Shown here: piece after piece, positions 1 to 4,771 of the stretch
How positions within the stretch are numbered: position 1 is the stretch's first letter
Layout of the letters: each line of letters opens with the position of its first letter
NCBI GenBank assembly: GCA_012523155.1
Contig: JAAYJB010000163.1
Coordinates: forward strand, 1-5,975
From: Synergistaceae bacterium
GTDB lineage: Bacteria > Synergistota > Synergistia > Synergistales > Aminobacteriaceae
Direction of reading: 5' to 3'
Length of the DNA: 5,975 nt
The notes under the pieces: generated by a model
What the model was told of the DNA's origin: nothing
The model's database searches: none
The model's input: only the letters and a program-made list of their open reading frames with translations
Program-made: the position numbers and the translations under genes

Positions 1-708
1 AAGGGATACGGCTTCGGTGTGGACGGCGCCTTCGCCGAGTTTGTCAGCGTACCGGAAAGGATCCTCCACGCCGTCCCCGACTCCGTCACCCTTAAGGACG
101 CCTCCTGCACCGAGCCCGTCTGCGTGGCCTACAATGTGGTCATCGCAAAAGCGGGCGTCAAGGCGGGCGACTGCGTGGCCGTCCTCGGCCCCGGCCCTAT
201 CGGCATCCTGTGCGTCCACATGGCCAAAACAGCGGGCGCCGGCCACATAGTGGTCTTCGGCGCACCAGGCGACGAAAAACGCCTCGAAATCGCCCAGGAA
301 TACGGTGCCACTGAAACCTATGTCCTGGACGGAACGACCGATCCCAAAACGGCGGCGGCAAAGTTCAACGAAGGCTACGGCTTCGACAAAGTGATCGACG
401 CCGCAGGCCCCGCCGCAACCCTCAAGATATCCATGGACATCGTCATGCCCGGCGGGATCATCAACAAGGTCGCCTGGGGCCCGAAACCGGTGGACATGAG
501 CCTCGATCCTCTGCTCTCCAAGGGTGTCACCCTCCAGGGCTCCTTCAGCCACACCTGGGACATCTGGGAAAAAGTCCTCGTCATGATGGGCAAGGGGCAG
601 ATGCCCCTGGACGCCCTCATCACCCATGAACTTCCCCTCGAGCAGTGGCATGAGGGCTTCGAACTCATCGAAAGCAGGAAAGGCCTCAAGGTCGTATTGA
701 AGCCCTGA
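1..708 (+). CDS. Zinc-type medium-chain alcohol/polyol dehydrogenase, 5'-truncated by the window edge
   Basis: The reading frame is open from base 1 and ends at TGA 706-708, giving 235 visible residues. Family members are about 340-350 residues long, so roughly the first third, with the usual Cys and His-Glu zinc ligands, lies outside the window. Visible landmarks are the CTEPVCVAY segment (the Glu near residue 38 corresponds to the Glu of the EPL/EPxxV motif of sorbitol and threonine dehydrogenases), a Rossmann dinucleotide-binding motif VLGPGPIG (Gly63-x-Gly65-xx-Gly68), and the family-typical C-terminus KGLKVVLKP. Such enzymes oxidise a secondary alcohol, polyol or threonine-like substrate with NAD(P)+ in the cytoplasm. 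The substrate cannot be told from this part, and the cofactor preference is unclear because the end of the second beta strand (VVFGAPGDEKR) has no obvious diagnostic acidic residue. The in-frame GTG at 19 is internal sequence and not the start. The family call is firm and the substrate is unknown. Confidence 0.9.
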   Translation, partial: KGYGFGVDGAFAEFVSVPERILHAVPDSVTLKDASCTEPVCVAYNVVIAKAGVKAGDCVAVLGPGPIGILCVHMAKTAGAGHIVVFGAPGDEKRLEIAQEYGATETYVLDGTTDPKTAAAKFNEGYGFDKVIDAAGPAATLKISMDIVMPGGIINKVAWGPKPVDMSLDPLLSKGVTLQGSFSHTWDIWEKVLVMMGKGQMPLDALITHELPLEQWHEGFELIESRKGLKVVLKP

Positions 709-730
709 CATCCAAGGAAACGCAATGCAC

Positions 731-765
731 GAATCGGGCCGGGGAAATAGTCCCCGGCCCGATTC
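731..765. terminator. Perfect 15-bp hairpin after the dehydrogenase gene
   Basis: GAATCGGGCCGGGGA (731-745) pairs perfectly with TCCCCGGCCCGATTC (751-765) around the loop AATAG, 22 bases after the stop codon. The 3' flank is CTATATAAAA, so there is no proper U-tract on either strand. It is very stable and sits between two convergent transcription units, so it probably blocks read-through from both sides or protects the mRNA 3' end. Confidence 0.75.
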
Positions 766-823
766 CTATATAAAACCCGTTCTTCCCCATCCGTCAGGAT
801 CTTAATTCCCGGCGTTCATTCCG

Positions 824-856
824 AAAAAAAAGCGAGATTCCGCCGGGGATCCGGAA
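824..856 (-). terminator. Possible terminator of the toxin-antitoxin operon
   Basis: Read on the minus strand just after the toxin stop codon, TTCCG (856-852) can pair with CGGAA (842-838). This is followed after six bases by a run of eight T (831-824). The stem is only 5 bp and the gap to the T run is long, so it is a weak match to an intrinsic terminator. An alternative 7-bp pairing, CCCGGCG (808-814) with CGCCGGG (841-847), encloses the T run. Confidence 0.4.
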
Positions 857-858
857 AA

Positions 859-1281
859 TCAGGAATGAAGGAACGGATTGACGATCCGTACTCCCCGGAC
901 TGTCTGCCCGTCGTTCAGATCTTCAGAAAAAATCAGTGCGCACCTTGCCTGCTCTGCCGCGGCAATTATCAAGCCGTCCCAAAACGACAGCCGGAAGAGA
1001 ACGCTGATGTCGATTCCCTGTTCGATGGTGGTCAGGTCAACGGAAACCACTTCCATATTGCCGAGGTTGTGCACGATATTCTTCGTGATCATGGGGTCAA
1101 CCTTCAGCTTCGTCGTGGAGGCGCTGTAGAACTCATGCAGCACCTGGGTCGAGATGACCGGAAGCTGGTCTTCCACCACGCCTCTCACTATGGACCTGGC
1201 CCCGGCCTGTTTTTCGCTGTCATGGCCGTCCAGAGTGTACACCAAAATATTCGTGTCCAGAAATATCTTAGTCTTGGACAC
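859..1281 (-). CDS. PIN-domain ribonuclease toxin (VapC-like), type II toxin-antitoxin system
   Basis: This is a 140-residue PIN-domain protein, the usual size for VapC-type toxins. The acidic residues expected to bind Mg2+ are visible: Asp9 in FLDTNILVY, Glu50 in QVLHEFYSA, Asp102 in LSFWDGLIIAAA, and Asp121 in FSEDLNDGQ. The C-terminus GVRIVNPF is typical of the family. Known relatives are endoribonucleases that cut tRNA or rRNA when released from their antitoxin; the target here is unknown. The start is the GTG at 1281, because it places the PIN fold directly at the N-terminus and overlaps the antitoxin stop by 14 bases, the usual coupled arrangement. An AAGGGA motif lies 11 bases upstream (1293-1298), a little far. 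The frame stays open farther upstream, but that part is antitoxin-coding sequence in another frame. No catalytic residue is missing, so the toxin looks intact. Confidence 0.9.
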   Translation of the reverse strand: MSKTKIFLDTNILVYTLDGHDSEKQAGARSIVRGVVEDQLPVISTQVLHEFYSASTTKLKVDPMITKNIVHNLGNMEVVSVDLTTIEQGIDISVLFRLSFWDGLIIAAAEQARCALIFSEDLNDGQTVRGVRIVNPFLHS

Positions 1282-1498
1282 GATGCAGTTCGTCCCTTGT
1301 CCATGTTTCGCCCCCCGAGGAGGCTTCTGCCCTGTCCATGAGTGAGAAAGTGTCCTCAAGCCATTGGGAAGAGTCCGCAATGACCGTCTGTTCGACCAGG
1401 CGCCGGACGAGAGAGTTGAAGGAGATATTGTGCCGCTTCGCGTACTCTCTTCCGCGCCTGAGCATTTCCTTGTCAATCGAAAGGGTTATGTTTCGCAT
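1268..1498 (-). CDS. Ribbon-helix-helix antitoxin partner of the PIN toxin
   Basis: This is a 76-residue protein. Residues 3-9 (NITLSID) form the DNA-contacting beta strand, and two helices follow (about 10-23 and 26-38, with SFNSLVRRLVEQ), matching the ribbon-helix-helix fold of VapB-like antitoxins. The tail (about 46-76) contains WLEDTFSLM and TWTRDELHR, the W-x-RDEL pattern often found in the toxin-wrapping tail of PIN-toxin antitoxins. Its inferred role is to neutralise the downstream toxin and repress the shared promoter. The ATG at 1498 is preceded at 5 bases by a strong ribosome-binding site, AGAGGTGG (1510-1503). The stop TAA (1270-1268) lies within the toxin coding start, so the genes overlap by 14 bases and are probably translationally coupled. 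Antitoxin first, toxin second is the standard order. Confidence 0.88.
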   Translation of the reverse strand: MRNITLSIDKEMLRRGREYAKRHNISFNSLVRRLVEQTVIADSSQWLEDTFSLMDRAEASSGGETWTRDELHRVQD

Positions 1499-1519
1499 AG
1501 TTCCACCTCTATATTACAC

Positions 1520-1548
1520 ATAATACGTGCACACTTATATATTGTAAA
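1520..1548 (-). promoter_or_regulatory. Sigma-70 type promoter of the toxin-antitoxin operon
   Basis: On the minus strand, a -35 TTTACA (1548-1543, 5 of 6 to TTGACA) is followed by exactly 17 bases and a -10 TATTAT (1525-1520, 5 of 6 to TATAAT). The start of transcription would be near 1513, only about 15 bases before the antitoxin ATG, which leaves just enough leader for the Shine-Dalgarno at 1510-1503. Two ACAC-plus-AT-rich half-sites (1516-1525 and 1531-1540), 15 bases apart, overlap the promoter. They could be binding sites for the ribbon-helix-helix antitoxin, but they match each other at only 6 of 10 positions. Confidence 0.7.
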
Positions 1549-1598
1549 GATTTTGGGAACAGAGGAATAGTGCCCCCCTCAGATAATCCAACATGCAC

Positions 1599-1618
1599 TT
1601 TTAGTCAGTTTTAGTTAG
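1599..1618. repeat. Tandem 10-bp direct repeat in the AT-rich intergenic region
   Basis: TTTTAGTCAG (1599-1608) is followed immediately by TTTTAGTTAG (1609-1618), with one mismatch. It lies 7 bases before an imperfect 18-bp palindrome at 1626-1643 (ATACT and AGTAT arms, 14 of 18 positions symmetric). Together they could be regulator-binding sites in front of the tRNA-editing gene. Nothing in the sequence names the regulator. Confidence 0.5.
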
Positions 1619-1653
1619 TGTTTATATACTCTATTTAAAGTATTTTGAGTTGC

Positions 1654-1659
1654 TATATT
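1654..1659 (+). promoter_or_regulatory. Candidate extended -10 element of the tRNA-deacylase/ywbE unit
   Basis: TATATT (1654-1659) is preceded by TGC, giving a TGn extended -10. No good -35 is seen at 17 or 18 bases. Transcription would start near 1666, inside the 14-bp palindrome, and the leader would be about 100 bases. TATACT at 1625-1630 is an alternative -10, also without a convincing -35. Confidence 0.35.
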
Positions 1660-1673
1660 TTCTCCCGGGAGAA
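1660..1673. promoter_or_regulatory. Perfect 14-bp palindrome, candidate operator
   Basis: TTCTCCCGGGAGAA is a perfect inverted repeat without a spacer, directly after the candidate -10 at 1654-1659 and therefore over the expected transcription start. A dimeric repressor bound here would block initiation. As RNA it could also contribute a hairpin. The operator role is inferred from symmetry and position only. Confidence 0.4.
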
Positions 1674-1690
1674 TTTCCCCTGCGTATTCA

Positions 1691-1758
1691 GCTCCTTTTT
1701 CCACATTTTTTTATGTGGTACCATGAACCGCAATACTGCGGTCAATACAAAAAGGAGC
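1691..1758 (+). promoter_or_regulatory. Three-helix 5' leader that sequesters the ribosome-binding site of the tRNA-deacylase gene
   Basis: Three perfect helices nest in 68 bases. P1 is GCTCCTTTTT (1691-1700) with AAAAAGGAGC (1749-1758), 10 bp. P2 is CCACAT (1701-1706) with ATGTGG (1713-1718), loop of six T, stacked directly on P1. P3 is ACCGCA (1727-1732) with TGCGGT (1737-1742), loop ATAC. The joining strands are TACCATGA (1719-1726) and CAATAC (1743-1748). The Shine-Dalgarno AAAGGAG (1751-1757) of the gene starting at 1767 is entirely inside P1, so the folded form should hide it. I do not recognise it as a known riboswitch. It could be a ligand, temperature or protein-responsive switch, or merely a structured leader. 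Confidence 0.55.
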
Positions 1759-1766
1759 GTGCTGCC

Positions 1767-2294
1767 ATGCGAAGCGCGGAAGAAAAAGCGAAATCCAGGA
1801 ATGCCGTCCTGGAAAAACTCGATCAGATGGGCATCCTGTACGAGATGGTCGAGCACCCGGCGGCCTATACCGTCGAGGACATGGACCGTATAGGCTTCGA
1901 CGAGAAGGTGACCGTCTGCAAGAACCTCTTCGTCCGGGACCAGAAGAAAAAACCCTCCCACTGGCTCGTAGTCGTGCACAAGGATAAGCGTGCCGACCTG
2001 GACAGCCTTGCCGAACAGCTTGGTACAAAACACCTCAGCTTCGCCTCCGCCGACCGGCTGAAACGGTACCTGGGGCTCGCCCAGGGCGAGGTCACTCCCC
2101 TCGGCGTTCTGAACGACGTGAACCACGAGGTGACCGTCGTTTTCGACCGGGATATCATCGGCAATATGCACCTTGGGGTCCATCCCAACGACAACACGGC
2201 CACGCTCATTCTTTCCTTTGATGACATCCTGAAGGTCGTTAAGCAGAACGGCAATCCGGTACGCTATATTACCGTGCCGGGAGAAAAGGAATAG
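1767..2294 (+). CDS. Prolyl-tRNA editing deacylase (PrdX/ProXp-ala type, YbaK/ProRS INS-like domain)
   Basis: This is a single-domain 175-residue protein, the usual length for free-standing trans-editing factors. Recognisable family segments are EHPAAYTVEDM (29-39), the CKNLF motif with Lys52 and Asn53, the strand LVVVHKDKRADLDSLAEQL (67-85), LSFAS (90-94), GEVTPLGVLND (107-117), and HPNDNTATL (139-147), which lines the substrate pocket. Known members hydrolyse alanine, or a similar small amino acid, wrongly attached to tRNA-Pro in the cytoplasm; the exact substrate here is inferred. The ATG at 1767 is chosen because AAAGGAG (1751-1757) lies 9 bases before it and the protein then begins right at the family start. 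The frame is open upstream to 1650 (TTG), but that part has no ribosome-binding site and no family similarity. The gene is followed after 85 bases by ywbE, probably in one transcript. Confidence 0.9.
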   Translation: MRSAEEKAKSRNAVLEKLDQMGILYEMVEHPAAYTVEDMDRIGFDEKVTVCKNLFVRDQKKKPSHWLVVVHKDKRADLDSLAEQLGTKHLSFASADRLKRYLGLAQGEVTPLGVLNDVNHEVTVVFDRDIIGNMHLGVHPNDNTATLILSFDDILKVVKQNGNPVRYITVPGEKE

Positions 2295-2305
2295 GCCGGG
2301 GGGGA

Positions 2306-2357
2306 CCTGAAGACCATTCAGGAAATCTGCGGCAGGCGTCTTCGGACGGTGTCCGCA
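2306..2357 (+). other. Two hairpins in the deacylase-ywbE intercistronic gap
   Basis: CCTGAA (2306-2311) pairs with TTCAGG (2317-2322). TGCGG (2328-2332) pairs with CCGCA (2353-2357) and encloses CGTC (2337-2340), a TTCG tetraloop, and GACG (2345-2348). No U-tract follows. This suggests an mRNA-stabilising or partial-attenuation structure between the two genes and not a full terminator. Confidence 0.5.
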
Positions 2358-2379
2358 AAATTTCACAGGAGGTGCCGGC

Positions 2380-2574
2380 ATGTCCGGAACGGAACGGAAG
2401 AACATCAGGCCGGGAATGAACGTGATGGTCGTGCAGAAAGAGGACCAGGGGACCGGAAAACTCACCGGGGGCGTGGTATTAAACATCCTCACCAAAAGCC
2501 CGCACCACCCTCACGGCATAAAAGTCCGCCTTGAAAGCGGGATCGTGGGACGGGTGAAAGAGATAGTGGAATAA
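2380..2574 (+). CDS. ywbE: YwbE family small protein (DUF2196)
   Basis: This is a 64-residue protein that matches the YwbE family almost end to end. Features seen are RKNIRPGMNVMVVQKEDQ (6-23), TGKLTGGVV (25-33), ILTKSPHHPHGIKVRL (36-51) and ESGIVGRVKEI (52-62). The fold implied is a small all-beta domain of KOW/SH3-barrel style, rich in glycine turns. No function is established for the family as far as I know, although the barrel-like pattern would fit nucleic-acid or ribosome association (inference). The ATG at 2380 has an excellent ribosome-binding site, AGGAGGT (2367-2373), 6 bases upstream. That site is much more accessible than the one of the upstream gene, so ywbE could be translated even if the first gene is held down. 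Confidence 0.9.
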   Translation: MSGTERKNIRPGMNVMVVQKEDQGTGKLTGGVVLNILTKSPHHPHGIKVRLESGIVGRVKEIVE

Positions 2575-2576
2575 AG

Positions 2577-2590
2577 GGTTACCGGTAACC
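2577..2590. repeat. Perfect 14-bp palindrome just after ywbE
   Basis: GGTTACCGGTAACC is a perfect inverted repeat beginning 3 bases after the ywbE stop codon, and the following bases add another ACCGGT-like half. There is no loop and no U-tract, so it is a poor terminator on its own. It may be part of the 3' end structure or a protein-binding site. Confidence 0.45.
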
Positions 2591-2632
2591 GGTGCAGTGC
2601 TGGGGCTTCACTATATGCGCCTCAGACGGAAA

Positions 2633-2664
2633 CGCCCGCCTTCCCCGGTAAGGGAAGGCGGGCG
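2633..2664. terminator. 13-bp hairpin between the convergent ywbE and prfC genes
   Basis: CGCCCGCCTTCCC (2633-2645) pairs perfectly with GGGAAGGCGGGCG (2652-2664) around a 6-base loop. The flanks are not U-rich in either direction (GATGCTTC on plus, TTTCCG after the minus-strand stem). Its position between convergent genes suggests the transcript end of the deacylase-ywbE unit and a back-up block for prfC transcripts. Confidence 0.7.
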
Positions 2665-2683
2665 GATGCTTCTAAACGCTCAT

Positions 2684-2713
2684 AAAAGGGTGTGCCGCTC
2701 TGAGGCCACCCTT
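2684..2713 (-). terminator. Intrinsic terminator of prfC
   Basis: On the minus strand, AAGGGTG (2713-2707) pairs with CACCCTT (2692-2686). GCC/GGC continues the stem past a one-base bulge, and a TTTTAT run follows. The stem begins at the last base of the prfC stop codon, so termination is essentially immediate after the gene. Confidence 0.7.
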
Positions 2714-4323
2714 CAGTGCAGTTCTCTCGTCGTGTGGAAGATGATCTCCGGCCAGAGCTTCGCCACGTGCTTCAGCTGCCATTCCCCGTCTGCCAGGAAG
2801 GCAAGGTTCCCCTCCCCGTCCAGGGCGAGATCGTTGCGGTTCATTTTTTCGAACTCCTCAAGCCTCTTTCTGTCTCCGCACTCCACCCATCGGGCCAGGG
2901 CATAGTTCACATGCTCATAATCGGCTTCAACGCCGTATTCGGCCTTCAGCCGCGCTATTGTCACGTCAAACTGCAGCACTCCCACAGCCCCCAGGATGTA
3001 ATCATTCCGGCCGAGGGGCCGGAAAAGCTGCACCGCCCCCTCCTCGGTGAGCTGCTGCAGCCCCTTCTGAAGCTGTTTCGCCTTCAGGGGCGTCTGGAGC
3101 CGCACCCGCCGGAAGTGCTCCGGGGCAAAGCTCGGGATGCCGGTGAACTTCAGGGGTTCCTTCTCGCTGAACGTATCGCCGATCTTTATGGTTCCATGGT
3201 TATAGATGCCAACGATATCCCCCGGCCAGGCTTCCTCAGCCAGCGCCCGCTCCTGGGCCATGAAGATCACCGGGTTTGTTGCCGTCACATCCTTGCCCAG
3301 GCGGTGATGGCGCATCCGCATCCCCCGCTCGAAACGCCCTGAGCAGACCCTCATGAATGCGAGACGGTCCCGATGGGAGGGGTCCATGTTCGCCTGGATC
3401 TTGAAGACAAATCCCGAGAAGGCTTCCTCGTCCGGCGCCACGGTGCGGGATACAGCCTCCCGGGGACGGGGTGCCGGGGCGATCTCCACGAAGGCGTCAA
3501 GCAGTTCCCTCACGCCGAAATTGTTGATGGCGCTGCCGAAGAAGACCGGCGTCTGGTTCGCCTTCAGGTAGTGTTCCATCTCGAAGGGATTCGCCGCTCC
3601 CCCGAGGAGGGCAAGATCGTTCCGAAGCTCCTCTGCCTGGCGCCCCAGTGCCTTGTCAAGGAAGGGGTCATTCACGTCCCGAATGGTGCGGACCTCCCCC
3701 ACCCTGTCGCTTCCGGGGGTGAAAAGATTCAGCTCTTTCCGGTACAGGCTGTATGTTCCCTTGAAGCGCTTCCCCATTCCGATGGGCCATGACAGGGGGG
3801 CACACTCCACCTGGAGCTTCTCCTCGATGTCGCCGAGGATATCCAGGGGGTCCATTCCCTCACGGTCGAGCTTGTTGATGAATGTAATGATGGGGGTGTT
3901 CCGCATCCGGCACACTTCCATGAGCTTGCGGGTCTGGGTCTCCACGCCTTTTACGCTGTCGATCACCATGATCACGCTGTCCACGGCGGTCAGCACCCGG
4001 TAGGTGTCCTCCGAGAAATCCTCGTGTCCGGGCGTATCCAGCAGGTTGATCTCGTAGTCCCGGTACTCGAACTTCATCACCGAGCTGGTGACGGAAATGC
4101 CCCGCTCCTGCTCGATGCTCATCCAGTCGCTGGTGGCGTGGCGTTTTGCCTTCCGCGCCTTCACCGCACCCGCGAGGTTGATGGCCCCTCCGAAAAGAAG
4201 CAGCTTCTCCGTGAGGGTCGTCTTTCCGGCGTCCGGGTGGCTGATGATGGCGAAGGTCCGCCGCCGTTCTATCTCCTTTTGCAGGGGTGTTTTCCGGGTT
4301 GGTACTTCAGTGCATATCTGCAT
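2713..4323 (-). CDS. prfC: Peptide chain release factor 3 (RF3), translational GTPase
   Basis: The protein has 536 residues, close to the 529 of E. coli RF3. The GTPase domain shows all signatures: P-loop SHPDAGKTT (28-36), switch I RGISVTSS (74-81), DTPGH (96-100), NKLD (150-153). The insertion [18 protein letters not shown] (58-75) is the diagnostic RF3 version of switch I. A beta-barrel domain II follows (about 300-390) and then the RF3 C-terminal domain, including [23 protein letters not shown]3 is cytosolic and uses GTP to recycle RF1 and RF2 from the ribosome after peptide release. The start is the ATG at 4323; an AAGGAG lies at 4342-4337, giving an unusually long spacer of 13 bases. 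No other in-frame start with a better site exists between the Shine-Dalgarno and the P-loop region. It is a single-gene unit, divergent from the amidinotransferase gene. Confidence 0.97.
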   Translation of the reverse strand: MQICTEVPTRKTPLQKEIERRRTFAIISHPDAGKTTLTEKLLLFGGAINLAGAVKARKAKRHATSDWMSIEQERGISVTSSVMKFEYRDYEINLLDTPGHEDFSEDTYRVLTAVDSVIMVIDSVKGVETQTRKLMEVCRMRNTPIITFINKLDREGMDPLDILGDIEEKLQVECAPLSWPIGMGKRFKGTYSLYRKELNLFTPGSDRVGEVRTIRDVNDPFLDKALGRQAEELRNDLALLGGAANPFEMEHYLKANQTPVFFGSAINNFGVRELLDAFVEIAPAPRPREAVSRTVAPDEEAFSGFVFKIQANMDPSHRDRLAFMRVCSGRFERGMRMRHHRLGKDVTATNPVIFMAQERALAEEAWPGDIVGIYNHGTIKIGDTFSEKEPLKFTGIPSFAPEHFRRVRLQTPLKAKQLQKGLQQLTEEGAVQLFRPLGRNDYILGAVGVLQFDVTIARLKAEYGVEADYEHVNYALARWVECGDRKRLEEFEKMNRNDLALDGEGNLAFLADGEWQLKHVAKLWPEIIFHTTRELH

Positions 4324-4400
4324 GTTTCGTGCATTTCTCCTTCTTGCCCTGTTTACGGCATGAGAAAACCGGAGATGGCCCCAGCTTTCCCAAGTGTGTT

Positions 4401-4427
4401 ATTGTACTCTATCGGGTCATTTTTCAA
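4401..4427 (-). promoter_or_regulatory. Candidate prfC promoter
   Basis: On the minus strand, TTGAAA (4427-4422) and TACAAT (4406-4401) resemble -35 and -10 boxes, but the spacer is only 15 bases. Transcription would start near 4394, about 70 bases before the prfC ATG. The short spacer keeps confidence low. Confidence 0.4.
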
Positions 4428-4599
4428 AAGGGGCAGGTGAACATTGATCAAGGGAATCACCCCGTTCATCCCCACCTACACCAGGGGGGAACAGCCTGCA
4501 CACCAGCAGTCAGCCCGTCGATCATAAGGTGAATTCGCCACGTCAGGGGCGAAGAGAGGGATCCCGTGGGGGACAATGCGCGGGCGGTTCCTTGCGGTG

Positions 4600-4605
4600 T
4601 ATAAT
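4600..4605 (+). promoter_or_regulatory. Possible -10 box for the amidinotransferase gene
   Basis: TATAAT is a perfect -10 hexamer, but no recognisable -35 lies 16-18 bases upstream (ATGCGCG region). If used, the leader would be about 160 bases. The GG and TTGC pattern around 4582-4595 has the spacing of a sigma-54 site but poor sequence agreement. Confidence 0.35.
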
Positions 4606-4758
4606 TTCAAAAGCTGCAATCGAAATCTGATGCACCTGCCGCCGCCGGACATAAGAGACCCGCAGCCGGAAAGCCGTTCTGTCAGGTTTATGGGTTGTTG
4701 ACCGGAAGCGAACAGGCAGAAAGAGACAAAGGATGATGAATACCATTTTCCCACCAGC

Positions 4759-4764
4759 GAGGAG
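4759..4764 (+). promoter_or_regulatory. Ribosome-binding site that fixes the amidinotransferase start
   Basis: GAGGAG lies 7 bases before the ATG at 4772, an optimal distance. The in-frame upstream ATG at 4733 has only AAAGG directly abutting it, too close to work well. Confidence 0.75.
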
Positions 4765-4771
4765 AGATACC

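Larger units (their letters stand above)
4428..4771. other. Gene-free divergent intergenic region with small hairpins
   Basis: No open frame in this stretch has a ribosome-binding site or recognisable protein. Two small inverted repeats can be drawn. GTTC-AT-CCCC (4464-4473) pairs with GGGG-G-GAAC (4484-4492). TTCGCC (4534-4539) pairs with GGCGAA (4548-4553). A TATAAT lies at 4600. Nothing matches a riboswitch or small RNA that I know. Confidence 0.5.

Noticed and set aside
1284..1476. Long N-terminal extension of the PIN toxin
   Set aside because: The frame is open upstream, but that sequence is the antitoxin gene read in another frame; PIN toxins begin right before the first catalytic Asp, as the GTG at 1281 does.
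1650..1766. N-terminal extension of the deacylase from a TTG at 1650
   Set aside because: Open in frame, but without a ribosome-binding site. The extension is unlike the family, and the ATG at 1767 is well placed behind AAAGGAG.
1723..1893. An ATG in the leader opening an out-of-frame ORF into the deacylase gene
   Set aside because: It has no Shine-Dalgarno and lies in the joining strand of the proposed leader; the frame encodes no recognisable protein.
1653..2495. A 280-codon minus-strand frame
   Set aside because: It runs opposite the deacylase gene and part of ywbE, has no recognisable domain, and contradicts two well-supported plus-strand genes.
2716..3342. A 208-codon plus-strand frame inside prfC, plus several shorter ones up to 4440
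   Set aside because: All lie antisense to the intact prfC gene and show no domain or ribosome-binding site; GC-rich coding DNA commonly leaves such frames open.
4581..4595. Sigma-54-like GG/GC promoter before the amidinotransferase
   Set aside because: Only the GG, the TTGC and their spacing agree; most other consensus positions of the -24 box do not match.
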